Below, in pieces: positions 7,414-16,490 of a DNA stretch of 31,931 nt. A model generated the notes under the pieces. That model did not search any database. It worked only from the letters and a program-made list of their open reading frames with translations, and was not told the DNA's origin. This DNA comes from JBFHDX01 sp041584475 (lineage in GTDB: Bacteria; Pseudomonadota; Alphaproteobacteria; UBA8366; JADFVY01). Position numbers and translations under genes: made by a program. The stretch lies in the NCBI GenBank assembly GCA_041584475.1, contig JBFHDX010000033.1, forward strand, positions 1 through 31,931. Direction: 5' to 3'. Within the stretch, counting starts at the first letter, position 1. The number at the start of each line of letters is the position of its first letter.

Positions 7414-8745
7414 ATGAGCGAGGTATCCTCCGCAACAAAGCCCGCCGCATCCGGGGATGTAGTAGTCCTCAAGGACCAACGGACGGGACGCAACTTCGAA
7501 CTTCCCCTCATTGACGGTTCGGTCGGACCCTCGGTCATCGATATTCGGAAGCTGTACGCTGATACCGGCTACTTCACATACGATCCGGGATACACGTCGA
7601 CGGGCTCCTGCGAGAGCAGCATTACCTTCATTGACGGCGAGCAAGGCATCCTGCTCTACCGGGGATATCCTATCGAGGAACTGGCGCAGCACAGCGACTT
7701 CATGGAAGTCTGTTACCTGTTGCTCAACGGCGAACTGCCGAAACCAGACGAAAAGGCGACGTTCCTCAATAACATCACCTACCATACGATGCTGCACGAG
7801 CAGCTTCAGTACTTCTACCGCGGCTTCCGTCGCGACGCGCATCCGATGGCGGTCATGGTCGGTGTCGTCGGCGCGCTCTCGGCGTTCTACCACGACTCCA
7901 CGGACATCTCCGACCCGAAGCAGCGGATCATCGCCTCGCATCGTTTGATCGCCAAGATGCCGACGATCGCGGCCATGGCTTACAAATATTCGATCGGCCA
8001 GCCGTTCATCTACCCGCGGAACGAATTGTCGTTCGCGGAGAATTTCCTGCACATGACCTTCGCGACGCCATGCGAGGAACTCAAGATCAAGCGGTCGATT
8101 GCACGCGCCATGGATCGGATCTTCATCCTTCATGCCGACCACGAGCAGAACGCATCGACCTCGACGGTGCGCATTGCCGGCTCGTCCGGGGCCAATCCGT
8201 TCGCGTGCATTGCCGCCGGTATCGCCTCGCTGTGGGGACCGGCGCATGGTGGTGCCAACGAGGCGGTGCTCAACATGCTGGGCGAGATCGGCACGAAGGA
8301 ACGCGTGCCCGAGTTCGTAAAACGGGCCAAGGACAAGGACGATCCGTTCAGACTTATGGGGTTTGGTCACCGGGTCTACAAGAACTACGACCCGCGCGCG
8401 GCGGTGCTGCGGGAATCATGTCACGAGGTGCTCGAGGAGCTTGGAGTACAGCACGAGCCGCTACTCGATCTGGCGATGGAGCTGGAGCGCATCGCCCTCG
8501 AGGACGACTATTTCGTGGGCCGCAAGCTGTTCCCCAACGTCGATTTCTATTCCGGGATCATCCTCAAGGCGATGGGTTTCCCGACCTCGATGTTCACGGT
8601 GCTGTTTGCGGTCGCGCGGACGGTCGGTTGGATCGCGCAGTGGAGCGAGATGATCGACGACCCGGCGCAGAAGATCGGCCGGCCGCGCCAGCTCTATACC
8701 GGTCACACGAAGCGGTCGTACGTGCCCATGAACAAACGCGTCTGA
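7414..8745 (+). CDS. gltA: Citrate synthase
   Basis: A 443-residue type II citrate synthase that condenses acetyl-CoA with oxaloacetate at the entry to the citric acid cycle. The catalytic triad is visible as H278 in WGPAHGGANEAV, H319 in GFGHRVYKNYDPRA and D377 in NVDFYSG, with the 41-residue gap between the two histidines seen in E. coli GltA (264 and 305). The N-terminal beta-rich domain (ELPLIDGSVGPSVIDIRKL) is that of the hexameric, Gram-negative type that is usually NADH-sensitive. GTGAGG precedes the ATG. The gene has its own promoter with an inverted repeat over the -10 box and is convergent with gloA. Confidence 0.97.
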   Translation: MSEVSSATKPAASGDVVVLKDQRTGRNFELPLIDGSVGPSVIDIRKLYADTGYFTYDPGYTSTGSCESSITFIDGEQGILLYRGYPIEELAQHSDFMEVCYLLLNGELPKPDEKATFLNNITYHTMLHEQLQYFYRGFRRDAHPMAVMVGVVGALSAFYHDSTDISDPKQRIIASHRLIAKMPTIAAMAYKYSIGQPFIYPRNELSFAENFLHMTFATPCEELKIKRSIARAMDRIFILHADHEQNASTSTVRIAGSSGANPFACIAAGIASLWGPAHGGANEAVLNMLGEIGTKERVPEFVKRAKDKDDPFRLMGFGHRVYKNYDPRAAVLRESCHEVLEELGVQHEPLLDLAMELERIALEDDYFVGRKLFPNVDFYSGIILKAMGFPTSMFTVLFAVARTVGWIAQWSEMIDDPAQKIGRPRQLYTGHTKRSYVPMNKRV

Positions 8746-8764
8746 CGAGACGCAAACACCCGCC

Positions 8765-8795
8765 GCGGCGCTGCCCTCTCCTCCAGGCGCGCCGC
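8765..8795. terminator. Possible bidirectional terminator between gltA and gloA
   Basis: GCGGCGC (8765-8771) and GCGCCGC (8789-8795) form a perfect seven-base GC stem across a 17-base loop, in the 78-base gap between convergent genes. No T-tract follows on either strand, so termination is inferred from position and stem stability only. Confidence 0.35.
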
Positions 8796-8823
8796 CGTGT
8801 TCTCGATCGCGACGGTGGCGGCG

Positions 8824-9243
8824 TCAGGCCCGCTCGATGAGCTCGATCTTGTATCCGTCGGGGTCTTCGATGAAGGCGATCACCGATCCACCGTGCTTCA
8901 TCGGGCCCGGCGGCCTCGGGATTTTCACACCCTCCTTTGCAAGCTGTTGGCAGGTACCGTAGATATCGGGCACACCAATGGCAAGGTGACCAAAGCCGGT
9001 ACCCAGCTCGTAGGGATCGTTCTGACCCCAATTATGCGTGAGCTCGATGACGGTTGCCGAGGACTCGTCATCGTATCCGACGAACGCCAGGGTGAATTCT
9101 CCGCTCGGATAATCCTTGCGCCTGAGCAGCTTCATGCCGAGCAGACGCGTATAGAAATCGATCGACGCCTCGAGGTCCTTGACCCGGATCATCGTGTGGA
9201 GCAGCCGGAAAGCTCCGGCATCGATGGCGGCCGCTGCGCTCAT
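8824..9243 (-). CDS. gloA: Lactoylglutathione lyase (glyoxalase I)
   Basis: A 139-residue vicinal-oxygen-chelate enzyme that isomerises the methylglyoxal-glutathione hemithioacetal to S-lactoylglutathione. Metal ligands line up with E. coli GloA (H5, E56, H74, E122): H16 in RLLHTMIRV, E67 in VIELTHNWG, H86 in GFGHLAIGV and E134 in YKIELIE. The short form without the eukaryotic insertions suggests the nickel-type enzyme. I start it at the ATG at 9243, which has GGAAAGGAA upstream. This ATG overlaps the lpxB stop as ATGA, so gloA is the last gene of the lipid A operon and probably translationally coupled to it. The link is unexpected functionally and is discussed in findings. Confidence 0.95.
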   Translation of the reverse strand: MSAAAAIDAGAFRLLHTMIRVKDLEASIDFYTRLLGMKLLRRKDYPSGEFTLAFVGYDDESSATVIELTHNWGQNDPYELGTGFGHLAIGVPDIYGTCQQLAKEGVKIPRPPGPMKHGGSVIAFIEDPDGYKIELIERA

Positions 9244-10451
9244 TGCAATTCCTTTCCTGCCTGATCCTTCAAGGTGCTGTCGCACGAGGGCGTTGATGTC
9301 CCACCTGCGGCGACGATGTCAAGTACGGCCCGCGCCGCGCGGCCGCTCGGCGGAGGACCGCCGTATCCCAGCTGTTGCAACACGGGCTGCAGCGCTTTGA
9401 TCTGCCCCGCGCCCTCGGGCCCGAGCAAGCGCGCGAGTGCTTCCGCAAGCCGGTCGGGATGACAATCTTCCTGTATCAGTTCCGGAACGATTTCATGCCC
9501 TTCGATGATATTGGCGAGGTGCGCAAAATCGACATGCAGCATCCGGCGCACGAGAAAATGCGTGAGGCTGCCGACGCGGTAGGCGACCACCGTCGGCACG
9601 CCGGCCAGCGCGAGCTCGAGCGCCACCGTTCCCGAAGCGGCCAGCGCGGCGTTCGAGGCGGCCATGGCGTCATGCTTTTCAGCCTCGCCATGCACCAGGA
9701 TCGGTGATCCAGGCCACTGCCGCGCGACGTGCTCGACGATCGACGCCACCGCCGGCACCGTCGGGACGACAACACGGAATCCGGGCGCACGGTCGGCCAC
9801 CAGGGCAAGTGCACGACCGAAATCCGCCGACAGCCGCTGCACTTCAGCGCGGCGGCTGCCTGGCAGGACGCAGATCACGGTGTCGTCCGCCCCGATTCCA
9901 TACTTGGCGCGAAATTCGACACCGTCACCCTTGTCGGCGCCGGACTCGACGACCGGATGGCCGACGAACCGGCAGGGCAGCCCTACCGCATCGAACCAGG
10001 GCGGCTCGAACGGGAGCAGAGCGAGAAGGTGCGTGAAGTCCCTGGCAAATCCCCGGGCCCGCCACGGTCGCCATGCCCATACGGTGGGCGCAACGTAATG
10101 AATGCGTGGGATCGATCGAAGGCGGACGCGCCGGGCCACCCGCCGTGTGAAATCGGGAGCATCGATCGTCACGAGCGCGTCGGGTCTGGTTTCATCGACG
10201 GCGGCCGCGGTCTCGCGGATACGACGCAACAGTCGAGGCACATGCGGCAGGATTTCGGTCAGGCCCATCAGCGACAGCTCCTCCATCGGGAAGAGCGATT
10301 TCAGCCCTTGTTCCTGCATCCGGTCGCCGCCAACGCCGGCAAATCGGATCCTCCCGTCAGCCAGCCGAACCAGGGCCCGCATCAGCCGGCCGCCCAGCAC
10401 GTCGCCCGAAGGCTCGCCCGCTATCACGAAGACCAGTGGTGCGTCGCTCAT
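9240..10451 (-). CDS. lpxB: Lipid-A-disaccharide synthase
   Basis: A 403-residue GT19-family glycosyltransferase, peripheral on the inner membrane, that joins UDP-diacylglucosamine and lipid X to give the lipid A disaccharide. The start MSDAPLVFVIAGEPSGDVLGG carries the family's GEPSGD motif. Later segments are FAGVGGDRM, HYVAPTVWAWRPWRA, FVGHPVVES, VCVLPGSRRAEV-like residues, and ASGTVALELALAGVPTVVAYR, with LPELIQ-like EIVPELIQEDC near the end. I start it at the ATG at 10451, overlapping the lpxI stop as ATGA. The frame is open further upstream only as an out-of-frame reading of lpxI. Its stop overlaps the gloA start. Confidence 0.97.
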   Translation of the reverse strand: MSDAPLVFVIAGEPSGDVLGGRLMRALVRLADGRIRFAGVGGDRMQEQGLKSLFPMEELSLMGLTEILPHVPRLLRRIRETAAAVDETRPDALVTIDAPDFTRRVARRVRLRSIPRIHYVAPTVWAWRPWRARGFARDFTHLLALLPFEPPWFDAVGLPCRFVGHPVVESGADKGDGVEFRAKYGIGADDTVICVLPGSRRAEVQRLSADFGRALALVADRAPGFRVVVPTVPAVASIVEHVARQWPGSPILVHGEAEKHDAMAASNAALAASGTVALELALAGVPTVVAYRVGSLTHFLVRRMLHVDFAHLANIIEGHEIVPELIQEDCHPDRLAEALARLLGPEGAGQIKALQPVLQQLGYGGPPPSGRAARAVLDIVAAGGTSTPSCDSTLKDQAGKELQ

Positions 10452-11269
10452 CGCTGCGGCGCTATGCCGACCACGAAGATGCCCGCCGTGTCGGCTCGAT
10501 CCACCATTTCCGCCCGATCCACGAGAATTGTCGCGCCCGCCTCCACGGCGATACCGCGCAATCCGGCCGCGGCGACCCGGGAGACCGTCTCGGGACCGAT
10601 CGTCGGCAGATCGACGCGGGTCTCCTGGCCGCACTTCGCAAGCTTCACGAGGACCCCGCCCGGGCCTTCCCGCCGCAGCGCACTGCACCGCTCGATCATT
10701 GCGTCGGTCCCTTCGACCGCCTCGATGCCGAGCACGATGCCCTGCTGCACGACGGCGGCTTGCCCGACGTCGACCGCTCCGAGCGCCATCAGGACTTTGA
10801 TTCCGCGGGTAATATCGGCCTGCGCCTGCTCGTCCGGTCGGTGCTCGCCAAGAACGCCCTCGTCGGCGCGCAACGAGGGCAACAGGTCGTCGGCACCGAC
10901 GACGCGGAAACCCTCTTGCTCGAGTTCCCGAATCACCGCGCGCAGGAGTCCGTCGTCGCCGAGGCCCCTGTGCCCAAGTCGCGCGAAAAACTTCATGGCG
11001 CGCAGATCGGGCCGGAGGTCCGCGAGCGATGGCCGCCGGATACGGCCGGCCATTACCAGATCCCGCACGCCCTGTTCCCGCAGAATTGCAAACCCTCGGC
11101 CTGCGGCGCCGATGCGGATCCATTCGTGCGGGACCGCGTCGACGACGGCCGGATCAGCCTGGCCCTTGAAGGCGAGGACGAAGAACTCCCTGCCGGCCTT
11201 GCGGCAGGCCTCGATCAACAGTTCCGGGAGCCGGCCGCCCCCGGCGAGGATGCCCAGCTTAGGCTCCAT
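10448..11269 (-). CDS. lpxI: UDP-2,3-diacylglucosamine pyrophosphatase LpxI
   Basis: A 273-residue protein of the family once called DUF1009. It hydrolyses UDP-2,3-diacylglucosamine to lipid X (2,3-diacylglucosamine 1-phosphate), the substrate LpxB needs. LpxI replaces the unrelated LpxH of E. coli in alphaproteobacteria. Recognisable segments are LGILAGGGRLPELLIEA, GRIRRPSLADLRPD, GDDGLLRAVIRELE, EGTDAMIERC and TRVDLPTIGPETV. D220 in the last is the likely equivalent of the essential Asp225 reported for Caulobacter LpxI. The position between lpxA and lpxB fits the pathway. Its start overlaps the end of lpxA by 11 bases and its stop overlaps lpxB by four. Confidence 0.95.
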   Translation of the reverse strand: MEPKLGILAGGGRLPELLIEACRKAGREFFVLAFKGQADPAVVDAVPHEWIRIGAAGRGFAILREQGVRDLVMAGRIRRPSLADLRPDLRAMKFFARLGHRGLGDDGLLRAVIRELEQEGFRVVGADDLLPSLRADEGVLGEHRPDEQAQADITRGIKVLMALGAVDVGQAAVVQQGIVLGIEAVEGTDAMIERCSALRREGPGGVLVKLAKCGQETRVDLPTIGPETVSRVAAAGLRGIAVEAGATILVDRAEMVDRADTAGIFVVGIAPQR

Positions 11270-12059
11270 TCTCCGCCTTTGGCCGCGTCAACCCGCGCGA
11301 CGATTCGGCACTGACGAAGGCAATGACCTGTTGCACCGCGTCATTGTCCGCATACTCCCCAGCGACCTCGGCGATGCGCTCCGCAAAGTTGCCCTTGCCG
11401 CCGAAAAGCCGGCGGTAGGCCGAGCGCAGACCGTGAATGGCATCGCGGTCGAAACCGCGGCGTTTCATTCCCACGATGTTCAGTCCAGACAGGCTGGCCC
11501 GTTCGCCCACGACCGAGCCGAACGGTATGACGTCCTGTTCTACCCCCGAAAGGCCGCCGATCATCGCGTGCGCACCGATACGCACGAACTGGTGCACGGC
11601 GGCGAGCCCGCCGATAACCGCACAGTCGCCGACCTGCACGTGCCCGGCCAGGGTTGCGTTGTTCGCCATGATGACCTGATCGCCCACCACGCAGTCGTGT
11701 GCGACATGAACGCCGATCATGAACAGGCCCTGGTCGCCAATTCGCGTTACAAGTCCGCCGCCCTCCGTCCCCGGGTTCATCGTCACGTGCTCACGGATCA
11801 CCGTGTTCCGGCCGATAACCAGGCGGGACGTCTCGCCGCGGTATTTAAGGTCCTGTGGCGGCAGGCCGATCGACGCGAAGGGGTAGATCTGGGTTCCTTC
11901 GCCTACTTCCGTCATGCCGTCGACGACGACATGCGATCTCAGCACGACTCCGTCAGCGAGGACCACCTGCGACCCGACGACGCAAAAGGGTCCGATCACC
12001 ACGTCTTTGCCGATCGTTGCACCTGGTTCAACGATCGCCGTGGAATGAATTGAAGACAT
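11259..12059 (-). CDS. lpxA: UDP-N-acetylglucosamine acyltransferase
   Basis: A 266-residue left-handed beta-helix trimer that transfers a 3-hydroxyacyl chain from ACP to UDP-GlcNAc, the first step of lipid A synthesis. Hexapeptide repeats run from residue 9 (IVEPGATIGKDVVIGPF) to about 185. H121 in HVAHDCVVGD is the catalytic base (His125 in E. coli). SGLNIVGMKRRGF opens the C-terminal helical domain. I start it at the ATG at 12059 (MSSIHSTAIV), which overlaps the fabZ TGA stop by one base. An upstream in-frame start would lie inside fabZ and add non-conserved residues. The substrate acyl-ACP is produced in competition with FabZ, encoded next door. Confidence 0.97.
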   Translation of the reverse strand: MSSIHSTAIVEPGATIGKDVVIGPFCVVGSQVVLADGVVLRSHVVVDGMTEVGEGTQIYPFASIGLPPQDLKYRGETSRLVIGRNTVIREHVTMNPGTEGGGLVTRIGDQGLFMIGVHVAHDCVVGDQVIMANNATLAGHVQVGDCAVIGGLAAVHQFVRIGAHAMIGGLSGVEQDVIPFGSVVGERASLSGLNIVGMKRRGFDRDAIHGLRSAYRRLFGGKGNFAERIAEVAGEYADNDAVQQVIAFVSAESSRGLTRPKAENGA

Positions 12060-12520
12060 CAAGGGTCGACCAGCATCGCAGTGAAGACTGCTTCGGCGAC
12101 CACCGTGTCGTCGACGTGCGCTCTGCCGTCGAATTTCCAAACCGCGCCCCGGTTCTGCTTCTTCGTCACCCTGATCCGAAGCGTATCGCCCGGAACGACG
12201 GGTTTGCGGAACCGCGCATTTTCAATGGTCATGAAATAGACGAGCTTATCCATCACCGCATCGCCGATTGAGCGGACGACAAGCGCCGCCGCGGTCTGCG
12301 CCATCGCTTCGATGATCAGCACACCGGGCATGATCGGTCGTTGCGGAAAGTGACCCTGGAAATGCGGCTCCCCGATGGTAACGCACTTCAAGCCGACGGC
12401 GCTCTCGTTCGGCACGATATCGACGAGTCGATCGATGAGCAGGAACGGATATCGATGCGGAATCATCCGCATGATGCCGTTGACGTCAATCTCATCCTTA
12501 ATGTGAGATTCTTTATTCAT
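12059..12520 (-). CDS. fabZ: 3-hydroxyacyl-ACP dehydratase FabZ
   Basis: A 153-residue hot-dog-fold dehydratase of type II fatty acid synthesis. It carries the FabZ signature: IPHRYPFLLIDR near 20-31, GHFPQRPIMPGVLIIEAMAQ with catalytic H57 and E71, and the NARFRKPVVPGD segment. FabZ and LpxA/LpxD compete for 3-hydroxyacyl-ACP, so this clustering balances phospholipid against lipid A. The ATG overlaps the lpxD stop by eight bases, and GAAGCAGG just upstream can serve as ribosome site. Confidence 0.97.
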   Translation of the reverse strand: MNKESHIKDEIDVNGIMRMIPHRYPFLLIDRLVDIVPNESAVGLKCVTIGEPHFQGHFPQRPIMPGVLIIEAMAQTAAALVVRSIGDAVMDKLVYFMTIENARFRKPVVPGDTLRIRVTKKQNRGAVWKFDGRAHVDDTVVAEAVFTAMLVDP

Positions 12521-13550
12521 CCTGCTTCAGGGTTTCGCTTTTCCTGGAAATCTTCTCGAGCGTTGCAACCTCTCGAAAGAACTGTCGGAGCGGCTTTGCA
12601 GGGGTTCCCATCAAGCGCTCGCCAGGTGCGACATCCCGCAAGACACCGGTCTGTGCGGCGATCTGCGCGCCCGAGCCGATCTTGAGGTGTCCGGCTACGC
12701 CGCCCTGCCCGCCCATGATCACCATGTCCCCCAACTCGCTGCTGCCGGAGATGCCCACCAGACCCGCAATGACACAACCCTTGCCGATGCGAACGTTGTG
12801 CCCGATGTGGACAAGATTATCAATCATGGTCCCCGCGCCGACAAAGGTGTCGGAACCGGACCCTCGGTCAACCGTGGTATTAGCACCGATTTCCACATCG
12901 TCCTCGATTATGACGCGGCCGAGCTGCGGCACTTTGATATGTCCGGCCGGGTCGATTGCAAAGCCGAATCCGGGTTGGCCGATCCGGGCGCCCGGAAAAA
13001 TAACGACGCGACTTCCGATGTGGCAATGGCTGAGCGAAGCGTTTGGTCCGACCACGCTGTCATCGCCTATGGTCACGTGATCGCCGATGACAGCGTTGGG
13101 GCCAATCCGACAATTCCTGCCGATTTCAACGCCGGCACCGATGACCGCACCGGCTTCGATGCGGCAACCTGCACCGAATACGACGCTGCCGTCGACGACC
13201 GCGGACTGGGCCACGCCCGCCTTGAAGGACGGTTCCGGGTAGAAGGCTTGTGCCACGAGCGCATATGCCTTGTAGGGTGACTTGCTCAGTAGCAGCTGCA
13301 TACCCTGCGGCGCTCTCGCGACCAGTTCCGGATGCAGAATGCAGGCCGCGGCCGAGCTGCACTCCATCGCGGCGACGTATTTCCTGTTGTCGAGAAAGCT
13401 GATTTGGCCGCGACCGGCGGTCGCGAGCGGGGCCACATCCTCGATGAGCAGGTGCGGATCGGCACCGCTCGCCAGTTCCGCACGGCAGATTCCGGCTATC
13501 TCCGCAAGCCGAAACGGCCCGGCACGCCTGAAGAAACGCGGATCGGCCAT
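12513..13550 (-). CDS. lpxD: UDP-3-O-(3-hydroxyacyl)glucosamine N-acyltransferase
   Basis: A 345-residue acyltransferase that adds the N-linked hydroxyacyl chain in the third step of lipid A synthesis. An N-terminal uridine-binding domain (about 1-110, with QISFLDNRKYVAAM) is followed by a left-handed beta-helix of hexapeptide repeats (GAVIGAGVEIGRNCRIGPN and onward to about 300). The catalytic His region reads NLVHIGHNVRIGKGC, and a C-terminal helix ends in KISRKSETLKQDE. The start MADPRFFRRAG lies four bases after the skp stop, and the end overlaps fabZ by eight bases. Confidence 0.97.
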   Translation of the reverse strand: MADPRFFRRAGPFRLAEIAGICRAELASGADPHLLIEDVAPLATAGRGQISFLDNRKYVAAMECSSAAACILHPELVARAPQGMQLLLSKSPYKAYALVAQAFYPEPSFKAGVAQSAVVDGSVVFGAGCRIEAGAVIGAGVEIGRNCRIGPNAVIGDHVTIGDDSVVGPNASLSHCHIGSRVVIFPGARIGQPGFGFAIDPAGHIKVPQLGRVIIEDDVEIGANTTVDRGSGSDTFVGAGTMIDNLVHIGHNVRIGKGCVIAGLVGISGSSELGDMVIMGGQGGVAGHLKIGSGAQIAAQTGVLRDVAPGERLMGTPAKPLRQFFREVATLEKISRKSETLKQDE

Positions 13551-13554
13551 CGGC

Positions 13555-14118
13555 CTACTGACTTGCGGGCTTCACCGCGACGGACGGCAGCTTCTGGTCA
13601 AGCCGCTTGACCGCCTCGTCCGTAATGAAAAGCTCGCGATTCGCCATGACGATCGTGCTGGTGCCTGGCCCCGCATTCATGACGATGTCGTAGCCGCGCT
13701 CCTTCACCAGCACCTCGAGAACGCCACGCAACGCCCTTTCGATCTCACCGAATCCCTTCGCCTGCATTTCGTCGAGCGATCGCTTGCGACTTTGGGCCGT
13801 GCGCTGCAACGCTTCGGCCTGTTGCTGGTACTCCTGGCGCTTGCGGGCGAACACATCGGCGGCAAGGACGGCCTGTTGCTGCTGCAATTCCTGCCGTGAC
13901 TCCTCGAGCCGGGTCTGAATGCCTTTTATTTCGGCCTGGTAGATCGCGCGCTGCTTATCGACCTGTTCGCGCACGCTCTGCCCGGCCTTGGATTCGCGCA
14001 TTGCCCGTGCGTAGTCGATCACGGCGATCACCGGCGCTTTGGCCTCCTGGGCGATTACCGGTGAAACACTTCCGCAGATAACCGCTGCCAGGGCAGCCGT
14101 AAGTAGTCCTCTTAACAT
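13555..14118 (-). CDS. skp: Skp/OmpH-family periplasmic chaperone
   Basis: A 187-residue secreted protein of the Skp/OmpH family, which holds unfolded outer-membrane proteins in the periplasm for BamA. The ATG at 14118 gives a clear signal peptide (MLRGLLTAALAAVICGSV, probable cleavage after ...PVIA-QEA). A longer open frame to 14199 would bury it. After a short strand (PVIAVIDYARAM) comes a heptad-rich coiled coil, about residues 45-125 (REQVDKQRAIYQAEIKGIQT and onward), then a strand-rich end (DIVMNAGPGTSTIVMANREL). The sequence is poorly conserved in the family, so the position directly after bamA and before lpxD is important support. Spacing to bamA is 11 bases. Confidence 0.93.
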   Translation of the reverse strand: MLRGLLTAALAAVICGSVSPVIAQEAKAPVIAVIDYARAMRESKAGQSVREQVDKQRAIYQAEIKGIQTRLEESRQELQQQQAVLAADVFARKRQEYQQQAEALQRTAQSRKRSLDEMQAKGFGEIERALRGVLEVLVKERGYDIVMNAGPGTSTIVMANRELFITDEAVKRLDQKLPSVAVKPASQ

Positions 14119-14129
14119 GGCAATCCTGT

Positions 14130-16490
14130 CTAAAAACGTGTGCCAAAACGAAGTCGGAATACCTCGGTCTTGTCGAAGTCCTCCTTCTTGAATGCCCATG
14201 CGAAGTCTAGACTAAGGGGTCCGACCGGCGACTTCCAGTTCAACCCTGTCCCATACGACGCACGCATCGACTCGATATCCTCGATCCCCGGCCCGGATTC
14301 GTCGGCATCCCACAGCGAGCCGAAATCGCTGAACAACGATCCGCTTATACCGAGTTCATCGGGCAGGCCGAGCGGGAACCGCACCTGGACCGTACCCGCA
14401 TACATCTTCTTGCCGCCGAGCGCGTCATCCGTCCCGGTATCGCGCGGACCGACGCCGGCTGTTTCAAAGCCTCGCAAATTGTCTCCGCCAAGGAAGAATC
14501 GGTCCGTAATCCTGACGCCCTGGCCGATCCCCTCGATGATCCCACCGCGTGCAACGATGCTGCCGATGACGTTGTCGGTGAACGGATAATATACCCCGGT
14601 CGTGACCCGCCCGCGGACGTATTCCAAATCACCGCCCAGACCAGCATAATCGAGGCCCAGTCGCCAGAAAAATCCCTTCGTCGGCTCGATCCTGCTGTCG
14701 CGGATATCGTACAGCAAATCCTGACCGATCATCGACGTTAGCGTCTCGCCCTCCTGCTGCTTGATCGCTTGCGAGGCGTCGTCTTCCACATCCTTGACCA
14801 CGTCGCGCCTCAGCGTATAGCGGAGCGACTGCGACCACCGCTCGTTTATTTCGTAGCCGAGTCGTACTCCGCCACCCGTCCGCGTGCTGCTGAACGAACT
14901 CTCGATCGTATTGTCTTGGGTGATATGGAAGATATCGACGCCCGCCCGCAGGTTTCGGCCCAGGAAATAGGGCTCGGTGTAGCTGACGTCGAATTCCTGC
15001 CTGCGCTCGGACGCGGTTACGGTTGCCCTGATGTCTTGCCCTTTTCCAAGCAGATTTCGTTCGCGCAACACGACGTTTACGAGGGCGCCGTCGGTTGTCG
15101 AATATCCGGCACCCAGCCCGAGTTCACCCGTCGACTTCTCGGCCACATCGACGCTGATAATCGTCCTGTCCGGCGACGACCCTTGTTCGGTCTTCACGTC
15201 GACGCGGGAGAAGAATCCGAGGTTGCCGATACGAGTCCGCGACCGGTTGAGTTTCGCGGCATTGAACGCATCTCCTTCGACCAGCCGAAACTCGCGGCGG
15301 ATCACGCGGTCCAGCGTTCGAACGTTACCGCCGATGTCGATCCGCTCGACAAAGACCTTTGGCGCCTCGCGAATTTCGAAAGTGATGTCGACGATGCGAC
15401 TCTCGCGGTTGCGGTTTATCTGCGGCCGAATATCGACGAACGCATAACCCAATACGCCGACCTCGTTGTTGAGCGCCGCGACCGTCTCCTCGACCGCCTG
15501 GGAATCGTACCAGTCTCCGTCGGTTATCGTCACCGCTTCGGACAGGGCGCCGATATTGACTTCCTCGATCTGGGACGTGACGTCGATCTTGCCGAACCGG
15601 TAACGCTCGCCTTCCTCGATCGTGATGGTGATGTAGAACGCGTCCTTGTCCGGAGTGAGTTCGGCGATGGCGGATATGACGCGGAAGTCGGCGTAACCGT
15701 TCGTTAGATAGAAGCGCCGCAAGGCCTCCTGGTCGAACGACATCTGGTCGGGGTCGTATTTGTCGGCGGCACTGAAAAACCGGTACCACCGCGATTCCCG
15801 CGTGAATATCTCGCCCTTTAGCGTGCGATCGGAGAATCGCTTGTTGCCAATGAAACTGATCCTGTCGACGCCTGTTACCGGCCCCTCGTCGACCTCGAAT
15901 ACGAGATCGACGCGATTCTGTTCCAGCCGGATGATCTTGGGCTCCACGGTGGCCCCGAACCGACCGCTGCGACGGTAGACGTCGAGTATCCGCTTGACGT
16001 CCGCCTGGACGCGGGTGCGCGTGAAGACGACCCTCGGCCGAAGCCGGATCTCCTGCAAGAGCGCGTCATCCTTTATCCGGAGATTCCCCTCGAACGCGAT
16101 TCGGTTGATGATCGGGTTCTCGACGACCCGGATGATCAGGACATCGCCCTCGCGTCGGATCGTGACATCCGCGAACAGGCCGGTCTCGAACAGTCGCTTC
16201 AGCGAGTCATTGATGTCATTGACGTCGAACCTGTCACCGCGCTGTACGGTAAGATAGGACTCGATGGTCTCGGGCTCGATCCGCTGGTTTCCCTCGACAA
16301 TGACGGCGGCGAGAATCGGCTTGTCGGCATCGGAACCGGTTGCGGGTGCGGTGCGTCCGGGAAGCGCGGAGCCCGGCGTCGTCGGCACGATGATCGGCAC
16401 ACCCGTGCCTTCCTGCGCCCGCACGGGAACAGCAAAGCCCAGCCACACGCACAGGCCTAGCACGAGTGCGCCACCCAGAAATCGCAACAC
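14130..16490 (-). CDS. bamA: Outer-membrane protein assembly factor BamA
   Basis: A 786-residue Omp85 protein, the core of the BAM complex that inserts beta-barrel proteins into the outer membrane. A signal peptide (VLRFLGGALVLGLCVWLGF, cleavage near VRA-QEG) and a proline-rich linker precede five POTRA domains (roughly 58-127, 128-205, 208-292, 295-378, 380-453). The 16-strand barrel follows from about 455, with the loop-6 motif NLRGFE and a C-terminal phenylalanine. I prefer the GTG at 16490 because GGAGG sits five bases upstream in a long purine tract. A TTG at 16520 would add ten residues (MNEPRRGEAS). It lies between rseP and skp, all envelope-stress and assembly functions. Confidence 0.96.
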   Translation of the reverse strand: MLRFLGGALVLGLCVWLGFAVPVRAQEGTGVPIIVPTTPGSALPGRTAPATGSDADKPILAAVIVEGNQRIEPETIESYLTVQRGDRFDVNDINDSLKRLFETGLFADVTIRREGDVLIIRVVENPIINRIAFEGNLRIKDDALLQEIRLRPRVVFTRTRVQADVKRILDVYRRSGRFGATVEPKIIRLEQNRVDLVFEVDEGPVTGVDRISFIGNKRFSDRTLKGEIFTRESRWYRFFSAADKYDPDQMSFDQEALRRFYLTNGYADFRVISAIAELTPDKDAFYITITIEEGERYRFGKIDVTSQIEEVNIGALSEAVTITDGDWYDSQAVEETVAALNNEVGVLGYAFVDIRPQINRNRESRIVDITFEIREAPKVFVERIDIGGNVRTLDRVIRREFRLVEGDAFNAAKLNRSRTRIGNLGFFSRVDVKTEQGSSPDRTIISVDVAEKSTGELGLGAGYSTTDGALVNVVLRERNLLGKGQDIRATVTASERRQEFDVSYTEPYFLGRNLRAGVDIFHITQDNTIESSFSSTRTGGGVRLGYEINERWSQSLRYTLRRDVVKDVEDDASQAIKQQEGETLTSMIGQDLLYDIRDSRIEPTKGFFWRLGLDYAGLGGDLEYVRGRVTTGVYYPFTDNVIGSIVARGGIIEGIGQGVRITDRFFLGGDNLRGFETAGVGPRDTGTDDALGGKKMYAGTVQVRFPLGLPDELGISGSLFSDFGSLWDADESGPGIEDIESMRASYGTGLNWKSPVGPLSLDFAWAFKKEDFDKTEVFRLRFGTRF

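Noticed and set aside
10452..11123. An N-terminal extension of lpxB giving a 627-codon frame
   Set aside because: The extension is an out-of-frame reading of lpxI. The conserved LpxB start MSDAPLVFVIAGEPSGD begins at 10451 with an ATGA overlap.
9729..12053. A 774-codon open frame on the + strand across lpxB, lpxI and lpxA
   Set aside because: It is antisense to three well-identified genes. Its product is rich in Arg/His/Pro/Ser with no recognisable motif. Long antisense frames are expected in GC-rich DNA.
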